Shown: one piece after another, positions 32,728 to 41,854 of the stretch
How the letters are laid out: each line of letters starts with the position of its first letter
Position numbering within the stretch: position 1 is the stretch's first letter
NCBI GenBank assembly: GCA_963969595.1
Contig: OZ018409.1
Coordinates: 1,304,501 to 1,368,500 of the forward strand
Direction of reading: 5' to 3'
From: Neckera pumila
Taxonomy: Eukaryota > Streptophyta > Bryopsida > Hypnales > Neckeraceae
DNA length: 64,000 nt
Translations under genes and position numbers: made by a program
Notes under the pieces: generated by a model
Told to the model about the DNA's origin: nothing
Database searches by the model: none
Seen by the model: the letters and a program-made list of their open reading frames with translations, nothing else

Positions 32728-33400
32728 CCTCACTACTACGGTTGATAGCCCCACCTAGCTAGTTCTAGTTTAGATTGCATACACATAGGACACAAGCCTA
32801 CCCTTGAAGCGCCACGTTTTGGTGTTGTGAACAATGACTAGTGTTAAATTGGTCAAATTTGTATATTTTCTTGTTGGCAAACAAAAGGAGGTTTCAATGT
32901 ACCAATGAACGCAACATTTGGACGTACACCGCATGCAAAAATGATGAAGAGTCAAGTTTTGTTAAATTGGGTAGAGGTTACTTCAACAAGGGTATATATA
33001 TTGAGTTTTGAGATGTTTTCCAAGTGGTGATACCGTTTTTAGACAAGTGGCGGTTTGGAAGAGAAGCCCCCTTGCAACTATCAATTAATATTCTGAAAAG
33101 GATAACAATTTAAACTTTTTTTTCATATACTTCAAAATTTGAAAAAACAAAAGAAATCTTAGACAATTATAAGCATGGTTGTGGTTTTGTGAAATCTAAC
33201 ATATTTGGAGCTCAATGAAGAAAGTTCTAAACACAATTATCATTAAAAAATACAAATCCAAGTATAATCAACTCAATCATCAAATTGTACATGGGTTGGG
33301 TTGTTGTAGACTTAAGAAAAATGAAGCATTAGAAAAGGATGAAGTTTTAAGAAATTTGTCATAATAGTGATCATTATCGAGGTATTGTTTCTAGGTATTA

Positions 33401-34219
33401 TTAACTTCATATTGCTTGAGCGATCAAATATGGTCGCTCCAAAATTTCAGGCTTGTATGGGCTTAGGCAACTAAAGTCCTCTAACCGGTTCAAAATTTTT
33501 TAACGGCAATATTGAAGGTTATCTATTGGAAACCTTCATTTTTCACTAGAAAAGGTAAATATTTGATTTTTGAGAGGTCCTCAAAGGCGTATATGTATCA
33601 TTAGTGGAAGAATAAAGCATGCAAATTTTACTTGATTTCCCGGCTTTGAACAAAGCTTGCCAATTTCACTTGATTTGAGATCTACAAAGTTGTGCTTATC
33701 TATTTGCTTCGAAAATGGTCCCAATGGGAAGAATGTAGTGTTTTCATGATTTTTACTATTGAAAATTTAAATATGCAAGTGTTGATTTGGAGTTATTTAC
33801 AATTTCTACTTATGAAATAAAATTGCGTTTGAACAACTACAAGGTGGATTGTGTAATGAGTTTGATAGCTCTTCATTTGAACTTATATTTTTTAGAATTG
33901 CATTTTAGTGTGCTAACGCAATTTCAAATTGTTCATCTCACATCCAACCCCAAAAAACTCTTATGTTCAAACTTCTCAAACATTGTGGGTAGGGGCAATA
34001 TACTAAAAATAGGATACTTACATTTCTCTTGTTATAATCTCACAACTTCTATGCAATTTTAACCTCAAATTGGTGAGTACACTAATAAGCAAGCTTTCTA
34101 AACATCTATACAATTGATTTGAAAAACAAACAATTTGCTTCATTGGAGATAACTCTATGCTCATGCTCTTTTTTCAAAGGAAAAACACACTTGGAAAGGC
34201 TTAGGCATTTAAGGGTTAA
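33401..34219. mobile_element. TTAA-bounded insertion splitting the D array
   Basis: 819 bp. The left flank reads 'ctaggtattaTTAActtca', the right flank 'aagggTTAAtaaagtttaaa'. The uninterrupted site before D2 reads 'ctaggtattgTTAAgaaagtt' (32084-32104). So the insert sits between duplicated TTAA copies. The right end (TTTAAGGGTTAA) matches family ends; the left end lacks CCCCTAAAG, so it may be rearranged. A 91-codon ORF at 33787-34062 is hydrophobic/Leu-rich with no motif. Confidence 0.65.
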
Positions 34220-34233
34220 TAAAGTTTAAAAAA

Positions 34234-34508
34234 ATGGATTGGACTATCAAGACCAATTGTAGACTAAACCATCAACACCAATTGTGGACTAGACCACCGA
34301 GATCAATTGTGGACTAAACCACCGAGACCAATTGTGGACTAAACCACGGAGACCAATTGTGGACTAGACCACCAAGACCAATTGTGGACTAAACCACTGA
34401 GACCAATTGTGGACTAAACCACCGAGACCAATTGTGGACTAGACCACTGAGACCAATTATGGATTGAACCACCAAGACCAATTATGGATTGAACCACCAA
34501 GACCAATC
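34234..34508 (+). repeat. Promoter minisatellite, eleven 25-bp units
   Basis: Same unit as at 32108 and 26690 with eleven repeats. Two 'ttatggattgaaccacc' units lie next to the TATA-like box. Confidence 0.85.
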
Positions 34509-34512
34509 TTCC

Positions 34513-34520
34513 TATAATTA
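34513..34520 (+). promoter_or_regulatory. TATA-like box of D3
   Basis: TATAATTA at the same place as in D2, 118 bp before the ATG. Confidence 0.45.
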
Positions 34521-34630
34521 CACCTCCAAGCTTTGGCTTCTCCATTCACAAGTTTATTTTGTCCAAATTGCCTTTCATTGCTCCTCCACAACTTTGTTTT
34601 TTCTTCTTCCTTCTCCTTGGATCACCAATT

Positions 34631-34999
34631 ATGGCTCCAATAGCTCCTAAGTCTTTGAAGTTGGACCCTAGTGGGTGTCGATATCCAACCCTTCCTTCGC
34701 AAAGGAAGAGTGTTGGGTTGAAAGGTGGGAGTCGTGCATCGACCACAATGAGGCCAAGGAAGGACCATGTTGGTATCAAGTCAAAGCTTTCCAAGACAAA
34801 GGATCATACTGGGGAGGATGCGGATCCTACAAAGCCATGTGCCAAGAAATTCTTCTACATCCCCAACGCAAGGAACAAGGCACCATTATTGAAGGCCAAA
34901 CCATGGGAGGATTGGGAGCCCGCAACGCCGCCATCCCCACCACCCACCACAAAGTCCGTTGGAGTGCCAACCAAACCCATTTGGAGCATTTGGGATTAG
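34631..34999 (+). CDS. Unit-D ORF, 122 residues, unknown protein
   Basis: Same protein as at 26199 and 32359 with one substitution, V77I (FFYIPN). The copy has kept its promoter block and lost only the unit tail. Whether any D ORF is expressed cannot be told from sequence; TATA-like box and leader are intact in all three young copies. No domain recognised. Confidence 0.45.
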   Translation: MAPIAPKSLKLDPSGCRYPTLPSQRKSVGLKGGSRASTTMRPRKDHVGIKSKLSKTKDHTGEDADPTKPCAKKFFYIPNARNKAPLLKAKPWEDWEPATPPSPPPTTKSVGVPTKPIWSIWD

Positions 35000-35298
35000 C
35001 CTCACTACTACGGTTGATAGCCCCACCTAGCTAGTTCTAGTTTAGATTGCATACACATAGGACACAAGCCTACCCTTGAAGCGCCACGTTTTGGTGTTGT
35101 GAACAATGACTAGTGTTAAATTGGTCAAATTTGTATATTTTCTTGTTGGCAAACAAAAGGAGGTTTCAATGTACCAATGAACGCAACATTTGGACGTACA
35201 CCGCATGCAAAAATGATGAAGAGTCAAGTTTTGTTTTGGTAGAGGTTTCTTCAACAAAGGTACATAATTGAGTTTGGAGTGTTGATGGCGGTTTGGGG

Positions 35299-36670
35299 GA
35301 ACTCTTGCCTTATATTAGAAGATTCTATTCCGTGTGCAATTTTTGTTCTTTTCTCCATTTTGTCCATTTTAATTTCTGCATTGCAGGTGGTTTGATTTGA
35401 CCATGTGCAATATAATCCGCATTCAGGTACGCTTTTATAGTTTTACTAGCGATTGGCGCTTGCTTTGCTACGCATTAAATGTATTACTTTCATCAATTTT
35501 CATGTGATAGGATGTAGATAAACAAAGTATGTGTAATCTTTAAGAAAATCTTTATCTCATAATTTTTACAAAGTAACCTTTGCAAAGATGAAAACATTGC
35601 AATAAGAATAAATTAATCAAGTGAACAGTGTAAGTAGAATCTTCACATTTGAATATGTAGAGCAAAGGTGGCGAAACGCTACGCTAGCGGTTGGCGTTTT
35701 CTCCTACGCTAGCGGTTGGTGCTTCCTTATTCTTTAATATCACATTTTAAAAAGACATGGAATTTATCTATAGTTTTGTTGTCGGAAAAGTTTCTTTGAA
35801 ATTTTTTTAGAAATATCCATTTGATTTTCAAATATTTCACAAAAAAAATACATAATATTTAGTAGAAAGCATCCTATGGCTATTACAAAAGCAATTGAAT
35901 TTTTATAATATTATTCAAAATTGAATTGTGATATTATAGAGGTTGTTGTGATTTTAGTAGTATGATTGTGGACAAATTCAAGTCGAGTGAGGCTCTTTTC
36001 ATACTGAGAACGAAGGAATGATTGATTTGGATTTTGAAATTTAATTACTGAATATTGATTTAGTTTGTTAAATTTGTTAGTATGTAACAGTAGTAATTTT
36101 TTAAGTTGATTGAATTAGTTTAGATAGTCTTTATGATTAAATTGTTATTGTTTAGTAAACTATTAGCAATACAGATAGTTTTTAAGAGAGTGGGCGGACT
36201 TATTAGTTGGAGTTATGTTTCTTTCTGGAACATGCACTATTTTATCATATTATATATAATGTGTTTGATTTAAATTAATGTTCCTAACCTTATAAGGTAA
36301 AAGACCCCATTGCGGTCAAATGGCACATGATGGACATCTAATGATCCTATTGTGGTTTTTCAAACCACATTCAATGCCTTACATGGTAGTTATGGAGTAA
36401 TTAGTGACCCCAACAGGTACTTCCAACTTTTTAGTGTAAAATTTTTTGTAAAAAATGATTTTTAGGTCTTCCATATTTGAAAATGTTGTGACTCCATTGG
36501 GTAGGAAGATGACTATATTGGACTCAGATTTTGTTGGTCATGAGGTAGCCTACATACCCCTATGGGCTGATCACGTCAAAAATTCAAAACTAATTCATAA
36601 CTTCATAAAAATTCTCCTCTCTTATAGATGCTCAAAGAAAAGTGTTAGTTGTAAACCCGCTTGAAAGTAT
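35299..36670. other. AT-rich spacer with three direct repeats
   Basis: 'actagcgattggcgcttgc' (35446) and two copies of 'ctacgctagcggttgg' (35680, 35704) are short direct repeats. A 69-codon plus ORF at 36455-36664 (LDSDFVGHEVAYIPLWADHV) looks faintly coding but has no partner exon. Otherwise nothing recognised. Confidence 0.35.
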
Positions 36671-36987
36671 GAGATGATATTTGGGGGTCTTGGAGGGCCA
36701 TTTTAGGCCCGTTCCCTGATCTGCCCAGATTCAGTGAACGTTGGTACGGGTGTGTCAGAATTTTTTTTTTCAAAAAAAAATAAAAAATAAAAAAAATAAA
36801 AAAAGTTTTTTTTACCAAAATATCATTTTAAGCAAAAAAATTATTTTATTTTATTTTATTTTATTCAAAAAATGACGTGGCATTCGCTGTGCCACGTCAG
36901 ACAGCTGCTGCTTTTGCGTTCCCGCAGTCTGGGAACGCAGTAGACAGCAGGGGAACTTGAAGCCCTCCAAGACCCCTGAATCTCATC
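36671..36987. mobile_element. TIR element I1 with central palindrome
   Basis: Left end 'gagatgatatttggg' + 'GGTCTTGGAGGGC'; right end 'GCCCTCCAAGACC' + 'cctgaatctcatc' is its reverse complement with small indels. The interior has (TTTTA)n at 36840-36866 and, at 36873-36899, the stem TGACGTGGCA-7 nt-TGCCACGTCA. TGACGTGG is a binding core for bZIP factors in plants (UPRE-type), known from the literature; function here is not shown. Confidence 0.7.
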
Positions 36988-38239
36988 TAATGACTAAAGA
37001 GCCTACTTTACATTTTCTTAAAAATCATGTAGGCTCTTTAATTTTATAATTTGGAAGTATGCATGAATTTTTTAAGATGGACGCTAATCATTTGACTCTC
37101 TACATGAAGTTTTGTCTAAGATCATTCCAATAAATATTGCAAAATTTTGAAGTTTACTTTTGATTTGAATGGCAAATCTGAAAGGAGCTAAAAATATATT
37201 CCCCCCAAAGATATTAATTTTATTCAATTTTTTATAGATTGATACCTATTCAAACATAGTTGAGTCATTTAATTATAAATAATGAGGTAAAGTTATAAAG
37301 AATTTTATTTTACAAATAATAAAGTAGTCTTTAAAAAACATGTAGAGTCATTTTTTGAATTTAAGTTTGAAAATTTTCTTAAAATAACAAAAAAAAGATA
37401 CCAGTTGTTTATTAGTACATGCTTACCATTGGGATTAACAATTCTCAATTTCTTATAAAAGTTAGCAACAATTTAATTCATTCATTTCACATTTTGCTTT
37501 ATAATTTTTAAAAGATGAATATGGCATTTTTTGTATTGACTTAAAAACACATTTTTTCAATTTATTGTCCAATATATTGTTTGAACACACAAATTATGGG
37601 ATTTATACATTTTTCCTAAGACAAAACTTCAACTTTTAGAAGGGCTAGAAAAACTTGTATTTCAAAATTTAGGAAAGTAAACTTGCAGTTGGTGGAGATT
37701 TTTGTTTTAAAATTTGGAAGGAATGTATTTGAACAACTTAATTAAAGAATTTGTTAAAACATAAAGATTGATGAAAGTTATAGCCTTGCTTTGTAGTAGG
37801 ATATTCTAAAGTAGTTTTGGGCTTCTAAATATCAATTTAAGAAGATTTAAGAATTAACCCTTCAAACCGGCCATTTTTCAGCCAAGGAATGCCAAAGAAT
37901 ATCTCTTTACAAGAGAGAAGTGCAATTATTTATTCTAGGAATTTAAGTTGTAAAAAAAGGAAGTCTTTTACACTAGTTAGACTTTCAATGAGTGCTTTTG
38001 CCTTTTTCTAAAGCTAATGATTCCCACATTATCCAAAGAGATGATTTCTATGTTCACCAGACCATTCTTTAAGGGTGAAACATTACAAATTCTTGAGAAC
38101 ATCCTTTGCAATACCTCTCTATGTGTTAGAATAGCCCAAAAGCTGATAAATTACAATATTTGTTATTTATAATAACAAAAAAAAAATATGTATTATTTGT
38201 TACATGGCATGATATATTGTACAATGAATAAAATCTTCT
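36988..38239. other. AT-rich spacer with eroded TTAA-element remnants
   Basis: About 37400-37870 shows family-A phrases ('accattgggattaacaatt', 'gaattaacccttcaaaccgg') without intact ends. No gene seen. Confidence 0.35.
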
Positions 38240-39595
38240 AAAGTAGGAGGCTCTAAAAGCGAGCATTTAAGGGCTTATTTGCCTTTTTCATGTGGTTTCT
38301 TGGATGCGATTATTTTTGGGATTATTTTTAGCTTATTTTTTGGACAGATAAATAGATTCTGATTGTAACACAATTTGTTTTGTATTTATCGAAGCATTTC
38401 CAAATTACTTATGATTTTCAGACAAGAAGAGTCATAGGTCTCTATTTATGACTTTAGGTCTTCCATAAACCAATAGAATTGAACTTACTTCTAGAGAAAA
38501 ATGGGAAAAACAAAGAGAATGATTGGCTCTTGCAATAAATAATATTTCTTTTTATTGATTCATTCAATGACTATAGAAGGTCCATTTAACCCCTAAAGGA
38601 CCGGACTATGTTTTTTGGACTTATAACTTTTTTGGGCAGGTGCATGTGAGCAGATATTTGCACATTTTGGGCTGAAATTTTAACAAAATGTGGGGACGAG
38701 GAATATCTTTCATATGCTCAAATTTCATGACATTTGGAAATACGAGTAAAAAGTTATTGCACAATATGTTGTTTATTTCTCAACTCGGGCAGTCCAGGCA
38801 AATCTGAAAAAAACACTTTTTTAAGAAATAAAAATTTGAAATTTGTTCTTCAGATTTATATGTACTCAAAAAGCTTTGAATCATTGCATTTCAATAGTTG
38901 AGACAAAAGTTATGAGGCTTTTTAGTTTGCGGGCAGTTATGGAATCCCTACACCAAAAAAAACTTTGAAGTCCTTTATTTTCTTGAAATTTCAGTATTTT
39001 TGAAAGAAAATAATGCTATTGGATGTACATTGTTTATAACAACAATTCAACCATTTGGATTGGAATTTTTTAATTTTGTAAATTAGTTATTAACAATTTA
39101 GTATTTTGAATCATTCTCTACTTCTTTCTACTTACTATTTTTTTCCTATATGTTGCACAACTCCAAATGATCTGAAAATTTTCATGTATGTAGCCAACTT
39201 ACCCTGAAGAATGAATCCAAAGAAGCACAACCATTTTGGACATTTTTTCATAATGATTTGACATTGTGAAGTGCAGCTGCCCGGTTTTTCGCAGTGGTCA
39301 AAAAAGGATTTTTGCCACCTCAAATGCTAATATCTTGCAATCTACATGGTGGAAATTTCTGAAATTTTTTCCACATATTCTCAAACTAGAGTACAACAAG
39401 ATCCCACGGTTACATGTGTCAAAAAATGATGTTTTTCAAAAATTTGGTACGTGGACTAGAAATGGCAGTTTTGGAGCATTTTTGGTGAGAACGTAGTCAA
39501 GGAACTTTAGGGGTTAATGACCACCTCATGTCCATTTCAGGCAAGCCTATTTGGGCGGTTCTAAATGCCCGCTTGCTTTCAAAACCTCCTACCTT
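38240..39595. mobile_element. TIR element E2, carrying a nested TTAA element
   Basis: Left end 'aagtaggaggctctaaaagc', right end (inward) 'aaggtaggaggttttgaaag'. Without the nested insert (38586-39517) the element is about 424 bp, close to E1 (401 bp), and shares its interior ('gcatttaagggctta', 'tgattggctcttgca'). Confidence 0.7.
38586..39517 (+). mobile_element. TTAA element, family A (complete), nested in E2
   Basis: A 932-bp element with ends TTAACCCCTAAAGGACC and ACTTTAGGGGTTAA. Flanks 'ggtccat' and 'tgaccacctcat' join, with one TTAA, to the uninterrupted E1 sequence 'gatccatTTAAagaccacctcat' at 18544-18566. A second direct proof of TTAA target duplication. Confidence 0.85.
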
Positions 39596-40230
39596 CAATA
39601 GACTACTCTCTACTTGTGATATATATATGAGTTTTTTTTTTTCTTTTTTTTGGAGAAGTACTGAAGTGGCAACATATGAGAAAATGATGAGGCCAAATAT
39701 TTTAGTATTCATCTATATTTTGGATAGAACTATCTTTTCATCCACATATTTGGATGAATTTCATTTAAATTTGGCAATCTTTGGAACAATTTGACATTAT
39801 CATCTAATTTTTCTTCAAAATTTTCCTATACCATTTTTTTTTGAGGCATTTGGGCCTCATAGGGCCCAAAAAGCACACACTGATATACAGAGGTTTGATT
39901 GTAATTGGATAAATGAGAACAGCCCGGGTCTCAATCAGGTCATCTGGTCCCGGTGGGCACGGTTCTTTGGTGAGTGTTGTGAAGGAAAGCAGCCCATCGC
40001 TCATGCTGCCAAGGCTACTAACAGTTGACCACATGAAGTGCAGTAGAGCTACGAAATTAGGGTTAGCGCCGCGGAATTCATTGTTGCAAAACTCCACATG
40101 GCCGATGCATTTTGTATCATTGAGGTAATGCGAGTAGCGCTCTAATTCAAATCGATCTGATCAGCGATTCTCGCCGCGTCTGTCATTACATTCAGTAGCA
40201 GTCGCTGCGACTGCCTTCCCTGGACGGAAT
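39596..40230. other. Spacer with a GC-richer, coding-like block
   Basis: 39890-40215 is less AT-rich. The minus frame reads NEFRGANPNFVALLHFMWST then TTLTKEPCPPGPDDLIETRA; the plus frame also is open (39913-40128). No splice partners and no family recognised; possibly a gene fragment. The remainder is AT-rich. Confidence 0.27.
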
Positions 40231-40289
40231 GATGTGGAATATACCACATCATTTCATGTGAGGGATGAAATGGTGTGGTATATTCCACA
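40231..40289. repeat. Inverted repeat, about 26-bp arms
   Basis: 'gatgtggaatataccacatc' + 'atttcat' pairs with 'atgaaatggtgtggtatatt' + 'ccaca' around a 7-base loop. Each arm is itself partly palindromic (GTGGAATATACCAC). Confidence 0.65.
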
Positions 40290-40526
40290 AATCAATAACT
40301 ACAAGGACACTTGGCGAAACTTGTCAGAACACAGCAAGGGGTCTGAGTCAATTACAAGGTCGCAGCTGCACATTGGGGTTAACAACAAATTAAGTACTTT
40401 GAATTTAAGCTGTAAATAAAATAACAAACTTATTCAAAATGGCAATCAATTTATAGAGATCAATTATCTCAATGCTTGAATTACATCACTTGGATGTGAT
40501 TGTCATTCACGTATTGTGTTTTCATT

Positions 40527-41128
40527 TGAAAAGACAACTCTATATATATACACATGGGGTGGTAGAAGGTAGAACAACCCATGTGGGATAAATAAATTTG
40601 AACTTATAGTTTCTCAAGCACTCATAGTTAAGGCAAGAATTGTGTTAAAAGTAGAATTTCAAACCTCATTTAGGCATAGTAAAATAACTTTTCTCAAAAA
40701 AATTTGAACTAAAAAAAGGTGGTGAATGAAGATAAGTTTCACCTCCCAAAATCCGTTTGGAATTTTGAATCTCTAATCAAAAGTTATGGACAAACATAGA
40801 GAGAGGATTTTTAAAAATGTTAAAGAAAATGTCCATTCCAACCTCTCTCTCAAATTTGTCCATAAGTTTTGATTAGAGATTCAAAATTCCAAACGGATTT
40901 TTGGAGGGGAAACTTATCTTCATTCCCCAACTTTCTTTAGTTCAATTTTTTTTGAGAAATGTTATTTTACTATGCTTAAATGAGGTTTGAAATTCTACTT
41001 TTAACACAATTCTTTGTTTTTGACTTAACTATGAGTGCTTGAGAAACTACAAATTCAAATTTATTTATCCCACATGGGTTGTTCTACCTCCTACCACCCC
41101 ATGTATATATATGATATTGTCTTTTCAC
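40527..41128. repeat. 600-bp hairpin: 280-bp inverted arms, 30-bp loop
   Basis: The left arm 40527-40809 runs 'gaaaagacaac ... catggggtggtag ... gagagagga'. The right arm 40841-41128 is its reverse complement with scattered mismatches and one indel of about 9 nt (near 41015). Loop about 40810-40840. It could be a foldback transposon or the source of a long double-stranded RNA precursor. It lies about 700 bp upstream of the URB2 start. Confidence 0.85.
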
Positions 41129-41173
41129 TTAAAAATCCAAAGTATGTTATTGATGACAAATGGTTGTTATGCA

Positions 41174-41596
41174 TTATTCATTGGATTCTTTGCCAACATC
41201 TTTTTCTACAAATATTTGTTGATTTGTATGTTTGGTCCAAAAATAACAAAAAAAATGAAACAAAACACAATGTATTGCCACTATCTTAGCACCTAAGCTG
41301 ACATTAATTATTTGAAGATGAATTTTGTGGATGAGGAGTCCAGGAAGGGAAAGACAGCCTCTTTGAAGGCTACTGAATGTTATGGTGAGTTGCACTTCTT
41401 CACCAAGGCGTAGGGTTTTGAGAACTATATTCTTTTCGGCATGCTTGTGGAATTGCAGAGCTTGCAAGAGCTTTGAGATGCGGCTCGCGAAGTTACCAAC
41501 AGTTATTAGAGAGATTTTATGCTCAAAAGCGATATTTTTTTTTCCAGGGGAAATATTTTTGTTTTCCAGTGGATGAAATCGCGTTTTTGCTACCAA
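41174..41596 (-). other. Divergent ORF candidate upstream of URB2
   Basis: A 140-codon minus frame with a coding-like part: NFASRISKLLQALQFHKHAE then KNIVLKTLRLGEEVQLTI. If real it would be divergently transcribed from the URB2 promoter and truncated close to the hairpin. No family recognised; could be chance or an old exon. Confidence 0.2.
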
Positions 41597-41813
41597 ATCT
41601 TGGGGACGGTATCGCTCAAATTTGGATGAATAAATGAATTTTCATCCACTGATTGCAAATTTCATTCATTTCTAAGGATGTAAAATAGCTTCATCCTTCC
41701 AGAGATTATCGCTTTCTGTACTGCCTAAGATAAATGAAAAGAAAAGCCCTGGTTCCGTCCACGCAAGGGGCTTCTTTCCTGGTGTGGAGGACTCGGGATG
41801 ATTTTGACTCGAA

Positions 41814-41840
41814 TTAGGGTTTAAGGGTTTAAGGGTTTGG
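41814..41840 (+). promoter_or_regulatory. Telo-box repeats in the URB2 leader
   Basis: Three tandem AGGGTTTA-type motifs end 15 bp before the ATG. Telo-boxes (AAACCCTA) are established promoter/leader elements of plant ribosomal and ribosome-biogenesis genes, so their presence fits this gene's role. Similar motifs occur in intron 1 (42965-43005). Confidence 0.6.
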
Positions 41841-41854
41841 GAGTGGGACTGGCG

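Larger units (their letters stand above)
32101..33400 (+). repeat. Unit D2 (full, about 1.3 kb)
   Basis: Complete unit: minisatellite, TATA-like box, 122-codon ORF, Cys-rich tail (32830-33000), and terminal tail. It stops at a TTAA where another element is inserted (33401-34219). Confidence 0.75.
34220..35298 (+). repeat. Unit D3 (3' truncated)
   Basis: Minisatellite, TATA-like box, ORF and Cys-rich tail as in D2, but similarity stops at about 35298 inside the 'gatggcggttt' region. Sequence beyond is unrelated, so the terminal tail is missing. Confidence 0.75.

Noticed and set aside
31850..33400. D units as a short LTR retrotransposon (direct repeats of about 250 bp at each side)
   Set aside because: The flanking repeats are tails of successive head-to-tail units; there is no TG...CA boundary, primer-binding site or polypurine tract, and the minisatellite follows directly.
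34234..34508. CRISPR-like array of regular 25-bp repeats
   Set aside because: No spacers: the units are contiguous tandem repeats in a nuclear plant context. It is a minisatellite.
41837..41854. URB2 start six codons upstream
   Set aside because: That codon is TTG; the first ATG at 41855 is the proper nuclear start.
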